The notes under the pieces were generated by a model, which was not told where the DNA came from, searched no databases, and saw only the letters and a list, made by a program, of their open reading frames with translations. DNA of 64,000 bases from Tenacibaculum maritimum NCIMB 2154 (GTDB taxonomy: Bacteria; Bacteroidota; Bacteroidia; Flavobacteriales; Flavobacteriaceae). Below are positions 1-8,270 of this stretch, piece by piece. A program made the translations under genes and the position numbers. The stretch is from assembly GCF_900119795.1 (NCBI RefSeq), contig NZ_LT634361.1:1364001-1428000 (forward strand), written 5' to 3'. Positions within the stretch are counted from its first letter, which is position 1. Every line of letters starts with the position of its first letter.

Positions 1-686
1 TTAGCGATTTCTTTTGATAAATCAGTTTTTCCGGGAGAGTTTGCTGTAGGATAAAACACATAGTAAGGTTTTGCTAAATAGTAATTTGAAAATTGACCCC
101 CAAATATGCTATAGTAGGGAGAGGTTATAATTTTAGGAGTTTCAGAGTTTGTAAAAGCACTTTTTAAAAGATTTATTAATGATTGGTTACTACCTATGTC
201 AGACGAATGAAATATAATTCTAGAATCCTTAGTGATACCGCTTTTTATACTAGGCAATGTTCCTTTTGAGAGATGCTTATTTAAAGAGATAGTTGTAATT
301 GGTTCTCCATTCATTACTGTTTTTAAACTCATTCCTTTCCAAGGATTGTTAAGGGCTACAATGTGAATTTCTCCATACGGGTTTTGAGTAGTATTCGTAT
401 TTATCCAATTAATAATTTCTTCCAAAGAAGAGGTGTTATTTATAATTTGATACTTTTTGCTTTTGAAATAAGTGGAGGCACTAGCGTAAAAGTCACTGGT
501 TCCTTTATCATGATTCGTAATAAAAACGATAGGTTTTCTAATAGGAAAAGAGAGGGTATCGCTTTTAGAAGTTGTTTGCGAAGATGTTGAAAAGTTACTT
601 TTTTGTATACTTTTTTTACAACTAATGAATGTTCCAGTAAGTAAAGAGAAAGCAATGATACTTGTTTTTAAAAATGATTTTTTCAT
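1..686 (-). CDS. Lipoprotein of unknown function (3' end outside window)
   Basis: An open frame of 228 codons starts with ATG at 686 and leaves the window still open. The N-terminus is a lipoprotein signal: MKKS, a hydrophobic stretch, then a lipobox ending FISC at about residue 23, followed by a Ser/Thr/Lys-rich linker. The mature part alternates beta-like and helical stretches, for example KPIVFITNHDKG and SRIIFHSSDIGS, which suggests an alpha/beta fold, but I do not recognise the family. It should sit in the periplasm or outer membrane as a lipid-anchored protein. It lies downstream of the heme-linked minus-strand operon but is separated by about 300 bp with a hairpin, so it is probably not part of that operon. 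Confidence 0.75.
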   Translation of the reverse strand, partial: MKKSFLKTSIIAFSLLTGTFISCKKSIQKSNFSTSSQTTSKSDTLSFPIRKPIVFITNHDKGTSDFYASASTYFKSKKYQIINNTSSLEEIINWINTNTTQNPYGEIHIVALNNPWKGMSLKTVMNGEPITTISLNKHLSKGTLPSIKSGITKDSRIIFHSSDIGSNQSLINLLKSAFTNSETPKIITSPYYSIFGGQFSNYYLAKPYYVFYPTANSPGKTDLSKEIA

Positions 687-993
687 AATTTTATTATTTT
701 GAACTTTTATATTTCTTGTATCCTAAAGTTTTGCATACAGTTTATTTTTTTATTTAGCTTGTTGTTGAAGCAATGCTAGAAAATAATTCAAACTATTTGT
801 ATGGCATATGACTATATAAGTTGAGTGAATAACTAATTGATTAAGAAGCTTACTTGTATTTCGCAAAGCAAGCTTCTTGAATCAGATATAGTTTTAAAGG
901 TAGAAGAGTGAAGAAGATAAAGAGTAAGGAAATTAGAATTCGTACCAGATTAATTAGAATCCGTTTGTGGAAAGAAAGAATAAATGATTAAAA
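687..993. other. Intergenic region, 307 bp
   Basis: No credible reading frame. It holds the hairpin at 843-878 and a 12-bp imperfect direct repeat (ATTAGAATTCGT at 932-943 and ATTAGAATCCGT at 953-964) just beyond the 3' end of the flavoreductase gene. I see no clear TAnnTTTG promoter for the lipoprotein gene on the minus strand. Confidence 0.5.
843..878 (-). terminator. Possible terminator hairpin
   Basis: Arms AAGAAGCTT (843-851) and AAGCTTCTT (870-878) are perfectly complementary with an 18-nt loop. It lies downstream of the minus-strand flavoreductase gene. There is no good T-run on the minus side, so terminator function is uncertain. Confidence 0.35.
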
Positions 994-3168
994 TTAGTAA
1001 CAGTCGGTTTTAATTTGATTTGATTCCCAGTAAGTTTTCAAAGGGGTTTCTAAGATATTTAGCGTAATTTCTTCCAAAATTTTTAAGGTGCCGTTCATCA
1101 TAGAAATGGAACCGCAAATCATGATAATACCATCATTTTTTAAAGTGTTAGCTACTGTATGTTGGTTTTCCAAGATGAGATCCTGAACGTATTTTTTTTC
1201 TTTAGAAAGCTCCTTAGAATAGGCAATATAAGTTGTTTTTGTACCTGAATTCTTTAAAAAAGGAGCATATATATCCAAAGAATTGATAGTTCTTACTCCA
1301 AAAAATAAATGTTTCTGTATAGAAGGTTGTTCTAACATGCCTAAAAAGGGGGCAATTCCCGTACCATTTGCTATTAAAATAGCTTCTTTTGTTTTTTTAG
1401 GGAGATTAAATGCTTTATTCTTTTTGATATGGGCTTGTATGTTGTCTCCTTGTTGGAGGGTGTTTAGAAAATTAGAACAAACGCCAAATTCATGTTTTTT
1501 AATACTCAAAATAATATTTCCATTGATAGCACCTATGGAATAAAGCCGCTCAATAGAATCTTGGTGTGGAGTTATAGAAAGCAAATCTCCAGACGTAAAA
1601 GTTATTTTTTTAAGAGGGGCTAAATGAAGTAAAAAGACATTGTCTTGATTTAATGCTGTTCTCTTTATAATGGTGAATGTTTGTTGCTTTCTGGGGCTCG
1701 CTATTTTTTGTGGGATAGCTAATTTTAATTCATTTTTATGGTTCCATTCTTTTTCCCAGTTTTTAAAATCGCTAAAAGATTGATTATTGATTTTATAGAG
1801 ATCCATTATTTGTTCAAAATTAGGATGATTTTGCAATAAAGAGTCAACTTGAATAGCAAATTTACAGTAGTTTTTATAGGCTAAGGAACCAAAACCTATT
1901 ACGGTGTATTTTATTGTTGTAGAAGGGGTTATGTTAGGGAATGTAGTTAAAAACTTTTTTGCATTTGTAGGAGGAGCTCCTTCTCCATAAGTAGCTGTTA
2001 ATATGAATAAAAACTGGGCGCTTTTGTAGGAGCTATAATTGTTTAAACTATCAATAAAAACAATTTTTTTTGAAATAGATAATGCTTGTGCTAAGGAGTT
2101 TGCAAATTTAAAAGTATTTCCTGTTTCGGATCCTACAAGTATGATATATTCAGCTTTGTCTTTATTGTGTTTATTCTTAGGTAAATGTTGATTCCTAGTG
2201 AAGGTAATTGAAAATCCTGAGTATATAAAAAATAAGATACAACAGCAGGTAAGCAATAAAATTGAAGACCAAATAAGAGTTCCGCGACCAGTGTGTAAGA
2301 ATAGACTCCAGTCTAGTAAAATTTTACTAAAAGATAGTTTTTGAGTACTTATTATTTCTCCAGAATACTGATGAATGAAAAGTTCTTTATCTTTTAACTT
2401 TAAAAAGAAATAGTCCTCTTCTTCTGCAGAGAAAGGGAATTCTAAACTTTTAAGATTGTTTAAAAAAGTATTTTTAAAGATAGGGAATTTACTAGTAGGT
2501 ATTTTTTTTAAGATAGAAGAATTATCAGAACTTATTTGGTAAGATGTTTTTGTTTTAGGAAGTAGCGAAAACTTCTCTAGAGATAAATAAACACCAGTAA
2601 TCGTAATAATAATGATTGGGATTAAGGTATATTTACCTAGTATGACATGGTAATATTGATGTGTTTTTTCTTTAATTATTTTCTTAAAGAAGAGCAAAAG
2701 CCCTCCTTGTCTTTTTATAATTAAAATGGTTCCTGTAATGGCTATTAAAAAGAGAAGAAGAGAGATGAAGCCAACAATAAACCTTCCTGTAGATTTTAAA
2801 AAGAGAGATCTATGCAAGTTCGTAACCCATTTGTAAATAGGATTTCTTTCGATAAGGTTTCCCATTTTTTTTCCTGTAGTAGGGTTGATGTAGAAAGATT
2901 CACTTTTTCCATCTTTATTGATAATAGAGGCTATTACAAAATTATTATCATCTACTTGAATAGTTACAATTTCAGGATATTCTCTTTGTAAAGAGTAAAT
3001 GGTTTTTGAAAGAGAAATTTCATTAGAATTTTTTATCGTAAAGGTTTTTAACTGATTAGTTATAGGCTCTAATGCTAAAATACCCCCTGTAATAGAAGCT
3101 ATGAGTATAAAAATAAAAGAAGATATAGCCAAAGTTAAGTGGCTATACCTCCAAATAGAAGTGATCAT
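994..3168 (-). CDS. PepSY-domain membrane protein fused to flavodoxin and NAD(P)H-flavin reductase modules
   Basis: This 724-residue protein has an N-terminal membrane part and a C-terminal soluble electron-transfer part. Membrane segments are visible near residues 11-34, 133-152, 178-198 and 300-325, with PepSY-type extracytoplasmic stretches between them. From about residue 340 there is a flavodoxin domain (GSETGNT FMN loop, then TATYGEGAPPTNA). From about 500 there is a ferredoxin-reductase-like domain with RLYSIGA for FAD and IANGTGIAPFLG for the nicotinamide cofactor. Such fusions are annotated as sulfite-reductase-flavoprotein-like or iron-uptake reductases. By inference it moves electrons from cytoplasmic NAD(P)H through the inner membrane, possibly for ferric iron or heme. 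It is the last gene of a four-gene operon, 10 bp after the DUF2271 gene, opposite a heme receptor. The substrate is not shown by sequence. Confidence 0.85.
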   Translation of the reverse strand: MITSIWRYSHLTLAISSFIFILIASITGGILALEPITNQLKTFTIKNSNEISLSKTIYSLQREYPEIVTIQVDDNNFVIASIINKDGKSESFYINPTTGKKMGNLIERNPIYKWVTNLHRSLFLKSTGRFIVGFISLLLFLIAITGTILIIKRQGGLLLFFKKIIKEKTHQYYHVILGKYTLIPIIIITITGVYLSLEKFSLLPKTKTSYQISSDNSSILKKIPTSKFPIFKNTFLNNLKSLEFPFSAEEEDYFFLKLKDKELFIHQYSGEIISTQKLSFSKILLDWSLFLHTGRGTLIWSSILLLTCCCILFFIYSGFSITFTRNQHLPKNKHNKDKAEYIILVGSETGNTFKFANSLAQALSISKKIVFIDSLNNYSSYKSAQFLFILTATYGEGAPPTNAKKFLTTFPNITPSTTIKYTVIGFGSLAYKNYCKFAIQVDSLLQNHPNFEQIMDLYKINNQSFSDFKNWEKEWNHKNELKLAIPQKIASPRKQQTFTIIKRTALNQDNVFLLHLAPLKKITFTSGDLLSITPHQDSIERLYSIGAINGNIILSIKKHEFGVCSNFLNTLQQGDNIQAHIKKNKAFNLPKKTKEAILIANGTGIAPFLGMLEQPSIQKHLFFGVRTINSLDIYAPFLKNSGTKTTYIAYSKELSKEKKYVQDLILENQHTVANTLKNDGIIMICGSISMMNGTLKILEEITLNILETPLKTYWESNQIKTDCY

Positions 3169-3178
3169 TTTTGTTAGA

Positions 3179-3661
3179 TTATTGTGGCATTATTCGGATG
3201 TAGCGTATAAAGCCTTTTCCTTCAATTTTACTTTTTAAATTTTCAGTAGTGAGTTCGAACTCTATGTCATTTGTATAGTATTCTTGGTCTTCTACAGCGG
3301 TTTCAAATCTTATTTTATAACCTTTATTTATTTTGCTATCATCAATTTTAATAACGCTAAAAGCTCGGTTGCCTCCACTAATAGTAGCTCCAGTGATAGC
3401 GTCAATATTTTTACGTACTCTTCCTTGAAAATTCCACCAATTCGTTATGTCATGATACCATTCTTCATCATCACCTTGTACATATAGCGTTTCTTCGTAA
3501 GCTCCTGCTGGGTTTAGTAAAGAGATAACAATATAGGCACCTTCTCCAGTATAATTTTTCATTTGAATCATGCATTTATAGCTAGTACTCTCTAGAGTAG
3601 AAAAAGCAGTTAGTCCAAAAATAACTAGCATAGCAAAAAATGTTCTTTTTATTGTTTTCAT
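3179..3661 (-). CDS. DUF2271-type secreted protein
   Basis: A 160-residue protein with a signal peptide (MKTIKRTFFAMLVIFGLTAF) and no membrane segment in the mature part. The pattern, with KNYTGEGAYIVISLLNP, EWYHDITNWW and DAITGATISGG, matches what I know of the DUF2271 family, whose members commonly sit next to PepSY-associated membrane proteins. That linkage holds here, 10 bp upstream of the PepSY-flavoreductase gene. The DAITGAT segment resembles motifs in which a threonine carries covalently bound FMN (the ApbE recognition pattern D-x-x-T-G-A-T). If that is real, this would be a periplasmic flavoprotein partner of the membrane reductase. The family call is from memory of its pattern. Confidence 0.7.
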   Translation of the reverse strand: MKTIKRTFFAMLVIFGLTAFSTLESTSYKCMIQMKNYTGEGAYIVISLLNPAGAYEETLYVQGDDEEWYHDITNWWNFQGRVRKNIDAITGATISGGNRAFSVIKIDDSKINKGYKIRFETAVEDQEYYTNDIEFELTTENLKSKIEGKGFIRYIRIMPQ

Positions 3662-3685
3662 ATTCTTTTGTTTTAGTAAAATAAT

Positions 3686-5179
3686 TTATTGTAAAAAATT
3701 AAGATCTATACCTTTTAAGGCCTCATTTTCTTTAGCTAAGTCATATAGCGTTTCGTTAAATTCGGTTTTAATAGAGGTGTTTGCTCCTTCAGAAATTAAA
3801 TATTTTATAATAACGTCATTTTTAGCAGTCATTACAGCTTTTTGTAAAGGACTAAGCCCTTCTTGGTTTCTAGCATTGATATCAATAGTATATTTTTTGA
3901 TAAAATGCAATAAAGGTAATTGTTGTTTTTTTACAGCCAAATGATATAAAGTGTTTCCATTTCCTTGAGGTTTTGTGACCACTAAGCCTTTAGCTTCTAA
4001 TATTTTTAATTTTTTTAAGAAGGTGGTGTCTTCTTTTGATGAAAAAGTATTAAATAAATAATAACTTAAGTTGTTACCCATATTGTCTGTATGGGTTATA
4101 CTAGCACCTTTTGACAGTAAAAATTGAATCACATCCATCTTGTTGTTTAGGGCTTTCATTAGAGCAGATTGTCCTTTTTTATTAACATGATTGATATTGG
4201 TGTTTTGATTGGTTAATAATTGTATGATTTCAATAGAATTTCTAGAAGCAGCATTTAATAAAGGAGTATTTCCCTCATTATTAACTTGGTTAATATCAAG
4301 TCCTTTATTAATAAAATAGTGAAAAGTATTTATATCGTTATTACGATAAGCTAAATTATGAAGTGGATTTATTCCTTCCTTATTGGTAATATTAGGCGAA
4401 ATACCTAGTTTTTCTAGGTATTTGAAAAAATCTAACGAGTTATAACCTTTTCTAGAGGGTTTAGTAGCAAAAAGCATCGCATTTCCACCTATTTTATTTA
4501 TTTTTTTATGAGGGAGTCCTTTTTTTATAAGTAAGGAGAGCATGGATTTATTACCTTTTTGAGCAGTATAGTTAAAAGCCCCGTTACCATTTTTATCAGT
4601 ACTATATAAGCTAAGTCCTTTATCAATGAAATAACCTACCATTGAAAAATCTTTTAGATTAGGAATTATTAGTAAGAGTGGATTTGCTCCTTTAGGGGTA
4701 ACCTCTGTTAAAACATTGGCACCATGTTTAATGAAGAGGTCATACAATTTTGGGTTGTCAACTCCAGTAACTGCAGCAAAATTTAAAATAGAGTATCCTT
4801 TATCATCTATAATAGTTGTTTTTGCTCCATTTGCTAATAAATATTTTACAATAGGTAGGTTATTTTTATAGGTGGCCCAAAAAATATAGGTTCTTCCATC
4901 ATGAGTTAGCTTATTGATATCGTTTCCTTTTTTAGAAAGTAGGTATTTGATGACTTCTTTGCTATTGTTTTCTAAAAGAGCATAAACAACAGCATCAAAA
5001 CCAAATTTATTCAGAGCACTTGGACTATGACCTTCCTGTATTTTCTGTTTGATAGTTTTAATACTAGGATTTGTTTTCCAAAAATTCCTATTTAAAAAAG
5101 GATTTTTTACTTGGGAAATAATAGTTGAAGTAATTATGAATAGATTTAAAAATAAGATAACTTTAAATGGATTTCTCAT
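3686..5179 (-). CDS. Secreted ankyrin-repeat protein
   Basis: A 497-residue protein with an N-terminal signal peptide (to about residue 22) followed almost entirely by ankyrin repeats, roughly a dozen, recognised by recurrent patterns such as DGRTYIFWATYKNNLPIVKYLLANGA, written here only as an example of the G-x-T-x-L/F-x-x-A and V-x-x-L-L-x-x-G-A spacing. Ankyrin repeats are protein-binding scaffolds. Bacterial periplasmic examples exist beside catalases and other redox enzymes. It lies 3 bp after the DUF6607 gene and 24 bp before the DUF2271 gene, so it is cotranscribed with the putative iron/heme operon. Its partner is unknown. Confidence 0.8.
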   Translation of the reverse strand: MRNPFKVILFLNLFIITSTIISQVKNPFLNRNFWKTNPSIKTIKQKIQEGHSPSALNKFGFDAVVYALLENNSKEVIKYLLSKKGNDINKLTHDGRTYIFWATYKNNLPIVKYLLANGAKTTIIDDKGYSILNFAAVTGVDNPKLYDLFIKHGANVLTEVTPKGANPLLLIIPNLKDFSMVGYFIDKGLSLYSTDKNGNGAFNYTAQKGNKSMLSLLIKKGLPHKKINKIGGNAMLFATKPSRKGYNSLDFFKYLEKLGISPNITNKEGINPLHNLAYRNNDINTFHYFINKGLDINQVNNEGNTPLLNAASRNSIEIIQLLTNQNTNINHVNKKGQSALMKALNNKMDVIQFLLSKGASITHTDNMGNNLSYYLFNTFSSKEDTTFLKKLKILEAKGLVVTKPQGNGNTLYHLAVKKQQLPLLHFIKKYTIDINARNQEGLSPLQKAVMTAKNDVIIKYLISEGANTSIKTEFNETLYDLAKENEALKGIDLNFLQ

Positions 5180-5182
5180 GAT

Positions 5183-6085
5183 TTATTGTGCTACAAAAGA
5201 TTCTATAACTTCATTAATTTCTTTTTCCTCATTGTAGTCATCACTAAATAAGTATTTGAATAGATTTTTATTACGAACTTTGGCTTTTAATGAAAGGTTT
5301 TTGTTTTGACCATATACTTTATCCCATTTATTTCTTACTAATTGCCATTTAGCATTATTTTTTTTCCACCATTGTTGAGCTGCTTTACATCTAGCATCGG
5401 GAACTTTAACATAGGTATTGTATCCTTTTTCTCTTGCCAATAAAATATCTTTTTCACCAGATTTTCTGATTATTTTTTTATTGTCTTGATCATGCAACCA
5501 TCCGTAATCAGTAATTTCATGACGATTGCCTCTTCCTGTTACGTTATAATCATTTCTTTTAGTGTATTCTCTTCTAGGTAAAGGAGCGTCAGTATCATTT
5601 TCCCAATAACTCTTTCCATCTACGTGAACCCAAGTACCAGATCCTTCATAACGAGGGCTATCATCTACTTGATATACTTTTTGTGTCCATTGTTTTCTTA
5701 TTTCGGATTTTGGTTTTGTAAGAAATAACCAGTTATTATCACCATTAAACATGTAGAAATCACGATTTTGATATAGCCAGTCTTGCCTCCAATGTTTTAC
5801 AATATGTGGTTTTGCTGGGTTTCCTACTTGTAATAGATGCTGAATAGAAATCTTGTTTTTATCATCTTCTATCAATTCAGCCCATTCTAAAGCTTTTGAT
5901 ATTTTTGTTTTAGAAGGTTGGTATAATGAATCTTTGCTGTAGTTGAATGTTTCAGTAAAATTAAAAGTAACTTCAAAACAACCACACATTTTTTTTATGG
6001 CATTTCTGTCTTTAGTTTTTTTAGATTGAGCATTAATTGTTAGCGCTGTAATAAAGAGCAAACTGCTTAAAATTATTTTATTCAT
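5183..6085 (-). CDS. DUF6607 family protein, first gene of the iron/heme-linked operon
   Basis: A 300-residue exported protein with a signal peptide ending near NAQS (about residue 20). The mature part begins with a KKMCGCFEVTFNFTETF segment and is rich in Trp and Tyr, with HWRQDWLYQNRDFYMF and KQWTQKVYQVDDSPRYEG. This matches the DUF6607 family of Bacteroidota, which I know as often encoded beside TonB receptors. No enzyme motif is visible. It has its own promoter candidate at 6115-6122 and starts a four-gene operon (DUF6607, ankyrin, DUF2271, PepSY-flavoreductase), divergent from the heme receptor. A role in heme or iron handling is inferred from position only. Confidence 0.75.
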   Translation of the reverse strand: MNKIILSSLLFITALTINAQSKKTKDRNAIKKMCGCFEVTFNFTETFNYSKDSLYQPSKTKISKALEWAELIEDDKNKISIQHLLQVGNPAKPHIVKHWRQDWLYQNRDFYMFNGDNNWLFLTKPKSEIRKQWTQKVYQVDDSPRYEGSGTWVHVDGKSYWENDTDAPLPRREYTKRNDYNVTGRGNRHEITDYGWLHDQDNKKIIRKSGEKDILLAREKGYNTYVKVPDARCKAAQQWWKKNNAKWQLVRNKWDKVYGQNKNLSLKAKVRNKNLFKYLFSDDYNEEKEINEVIESFVAQ

Positions 6086-6114
6086 TGTTTTTTATTGATT
6101 AATTATTTTTTCTG

Positions 6115-6142
6115 CAAAAATACATATTTTATTTAGATTCAA
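6115..6142 (-). promoter_or_regulatory. Promoter of the minus-strand operon
   Basis: On the minus strand, TATTTTTG (6122-6115) matches the Bacteroidota -7 consensus TAnnTTTG. A TTG (complement of CAA at 6140-6142) lies 17 bp upstream as the -33 element. The ATG is 30 bp downstream of the -7 box. The -33 element falls at the centre of the palindrome at 6130-6150. Confidence 0.55.
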
Positions 6143-6150
6143 TAAAAATA
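6130..6150. promoter_or_regulatory. 21-bp palindrome between divergent promoters, candidate iron-regulator (Fur-type) operator
   Basis: TATTTAGATTCAATAAAAATA is palindromic around the central C at 6140, with 8 of 10 positions paired (TATTT-nn-ATT-n-AAT-nn-AAATA). It covers the -33 region of both divergent promoters, the expected place for a shared repressor site. AT-rich palindromes of this layout are used by Fur-family regulators. Assignment to Fur is inference from the heme genes on both sides. Confidence 0.5.
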
Positions 6151-6151
6151 G

Positions 6152-6169
6152 ATTGCATATATTTGCAAT
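6152..6169 (+). promoter_or_regulatory. hmuR promoter -7 box inside a perfect inverted repeat
   Basis: TATATTTG at 6158-6165 matches TAnnTTTG, and a weak -33 (TTC at 6138-6140) lies 17 bp upstream. The box is embedded in a perfect inverted repeat, ATTGCA (6152-6157), 6 bp, TGCAAT (6164-6169). It lies upstream of the ATG at 6183, and a frame start at 6153 would lie inside the promoter itself. Confidence 0.5.
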
Positions 6170-6182
6170 AAAATTATCAAGA

Positions 6183-8240
6183 ATGTTTCTAAATAAACAG
6201 TTGTTTTATGTTTTTGGATTGATTACCACTGTTGCTTTTGCTCAAGGTGTAGAAGAAGAGGTGGTGCAAGATAATCAGTTAGAAGAGGTGGTGGTAACAG
6301 CAACTAGAACTAAAAGAAGGCTGGGAGCGGTTCCTATGCCGGTAACTTTAGTGTCTAAAAAACAATTACAACAATCAGGAACAGTGCGTTTAAGAGATAT
6401 ATTATTAGAGCAAACAGGTATTGTTATGGTGTCTGATTTTGGCAATTCAGAAGGTGTACAGATACAAGGAGTAGCTGCAGATTATACATTAATATTGATT
6501 GACGGGGTTCCTATAGTTGGTAGAGCAGCAGGAAATATAGACTTGAGAAGGTTGACAGTAAATAATATTAAGCAAATAGAGATTGTAAAAGGACCTTCTT
6601 CTTCTTTGTATGGATCAGAGGCTATTGGAGGAGTTATAAATATAATTACAGAACAACCTAAAGCAAATCAGTTTAAAGGAAACCTACAGCTGTTTACTAG
6701 AGGTGGCGCTAAGAATGAGTTAGATATTAATACCAATGTAATAACAAAATCTGAAAAATTTGGTGTTGTGGCAGGGGTTAATTTGAATTCAAGTAATGGG
6801 TTTGATTTATCTCCAGAAACTAAGCAGGCTAAAACAATGCATCCTCATCAAAATTTTACAGGGAATTTGCAATTAAGCTATGATTTTTCTGATAAGATGA
6901 AAACGATAGTGTCAAGCAGGTTATATGAGCAAGAGCAACATGTTTTTTCAGTAAAGAATAGTGAAACAGATTGGAATATTGATACGAGAATATCTTATGC
7001 TTTTTCAGCTGAATGGAGTATGGATTATACGCTTTATGCAACCCGTTTTAAAACGGAAGGTTTTTTTGATGGTAAAAAATCAATATTTGATAGAGGGTTA
7101 CTAAGGCCGGAAATTAGAACAAGATTTACGGTAGGTAAGGGAGATTTGATAGCAGGTATCGGAGCTAATTTTGATGAATTGGAACGTAGTGAGTTTGAAG
7201 GGAAAAAGAAATACGAGGCACAGTATATTTTTGGTCAGTATGATGTTGATTTAGTTAAAAAAATGAATATTGTTTTAGGGGCAAGATTTGATAGTCATAA
7301 TAAATATAAATCGGCATTTTCTCCAAAACTATCCATTAATTATGAATTGAATGATAACTTTAGTATTAAAAGTTCCGTAGGATATGGTTTTAAAGCGCCT
7401 GATTTTAGGCAATTGTATTTTAATTTTAGAAATAGTTCTGTGGGATATATTGTTTTAGGAACACAAACATTGCATGATGTATATGTTGGTGTTTCAGGAG
7501 TTGAAAATATAGAAAAGGAGCTGAAGCCAGAAAACTCTGTAGGATACAATCTTGGTTTTCAGTTAAAACCTGTGTCCAAATTAAAAATTGGAATTAACTT
7601 ATTTCGAAACGATATAAAAGATTTAATAGAAACGTTTGATACTGGATTAAAACCAGCAGATCTTGGGCTTTCAGATGGAACGAGAACTTTCTCATATAAA
7701 AATATAGCTAGTGTTTATACACAAGGAGTAGAGTTAGATTTGAATTATAAGATTAGTAATAACTTAAGGATATTAGCAGGGTATCAATTTTTAGATACGG
7801 GAGATAAGCAGGAAGAAAAATTAATAGAAGAAGACGGCTTGTTTGTAAAAGATGCCAATGGAGTTTCTTTTAAAGTAGAAAAAGAGGCTTATTTCGGTTT
7901 AGTAAATAGGTCTAGGCATACAGCTAATGTTAAGCTTTTTTATGAAAATTTTGATCAAGATTTAAGAGCAAATTTAAGAGCCATATATCGTAGTAAATAT
8001 GCTGTTATTGATACTAATGATAGCCAAGGTATTATAGATGATTATGATAATTTTGTTTCAGAGAATATTCAAGTTAATATGGCTGTTGAGAAAACGTTTT
8101 TTAACTTAATGAGTGTGCAAATTGGAGTAGATAACCTTTTAGATGAAAGGGGAGAAGAGAATAAAGTAAATTTCAAAAATAATGACAATGTGCTACGTCT
8201 AGGAAGATCCTATTATGGGCGTGTTACATTTAAAATTTAA
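6183..8240 (+). CDS. hmuR: TonB-dependent heme receptor (HmuR-like)
   Basis: I start the protein at ATG 6183 (MFLNKQLFYVFGLITTVAFAQ), which gives a clean signal peptide of about 20 residues. The open frame extends to 6153, but that start would overlap the -7 box. The product is about 685 residues. A TonB-box-like EEVVVTATR follows the signal, then a plug domain with GVQIQGVAADYTLILIDGVP and EIVKGPSSSLYGSEAIGGVINII, then a 22-stranded barrel with the GFKAPDFRQLY segment in the position of the FRAP/NPNL box of heme and siderophore receptors. It imports its ligand across the outer membrane using TonB energy. The HmuY-like lipoprotein gene 30 bp downstream points to heme as ligand. Ligand specificity is inferred from context. 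Confidence 0.85.
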   Translation: MFLNKQLFYVFGLITTVAFAQGVEEEVVQDNQLEEVVVTATRTKRRLGAVPMPVTLVSKKQLQQSGTVRLRDILLEQTGIVMVSDFGNSEGVQIQGVAADYTLILIDGVPIVGRAAGNIDLRRLTVNNIKQIEIVKGPSSSLYGSEAIGGVINIITEQPKANQFKGNLQLFTRGGAKNELDINTNVITKSEKFGVVAGVNLNSSNGFDLSPETKQAKTMHPHQNFTGNLQLSYDFSDKMKTIVSSRLYEQEQHVFSVKNSETDWNIDTRISYAFSAEWSMDYTLYATRFKTEGFFDGKKSIFDRGLLRPEIRTRFTVGKGDLIAGIGANFDELERSEFEGKKKYEAQYIFGQYDVDLVKKMNIVLGARFDSHNKYKSAFSPKLSINYELNDNFSIKSSVGYGFKAPDFRQLYFNFRNSSVGYIVLGTQTLHDVYVGVSGVENIEKELKPENSVGYNLGFQLKPVSKLKIGINLFRNDIKDLIETFDTGLKPADLGLSDGTRTFSYKNIASVYTQGVELDLNYKISNNLRILAGYQFLDTGDKQEEKLIEEDGLFVKDANGVSFKVEKEAYFGLVNRSRHTANVKLFYENFDQDLRANLRAIYRSKYAVIDTNDSQGIIDDYDNFVSENIQVNMAVEKTFFNLMSVQIGVDNLLDERGEENKVNFKNNDNVLRLGRSYYGRVTFKI

Positions 8241-8270
8241 TAATAATTTATAATAATCTAAATAAAAAAG

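Noticed and set aside
440..655. 71-codon minus-strand frame
   Set aside because: It lies within the lipoprotein gene at 1-686 in another frame; the lipoprotein frame has a signal and lipobox and runs the full length.
6153..6182. Upstream extension of the TonB receptor start
   Set aside because: It would place the start codon within the promoter -7 box and add residues before a complete signal peptide.
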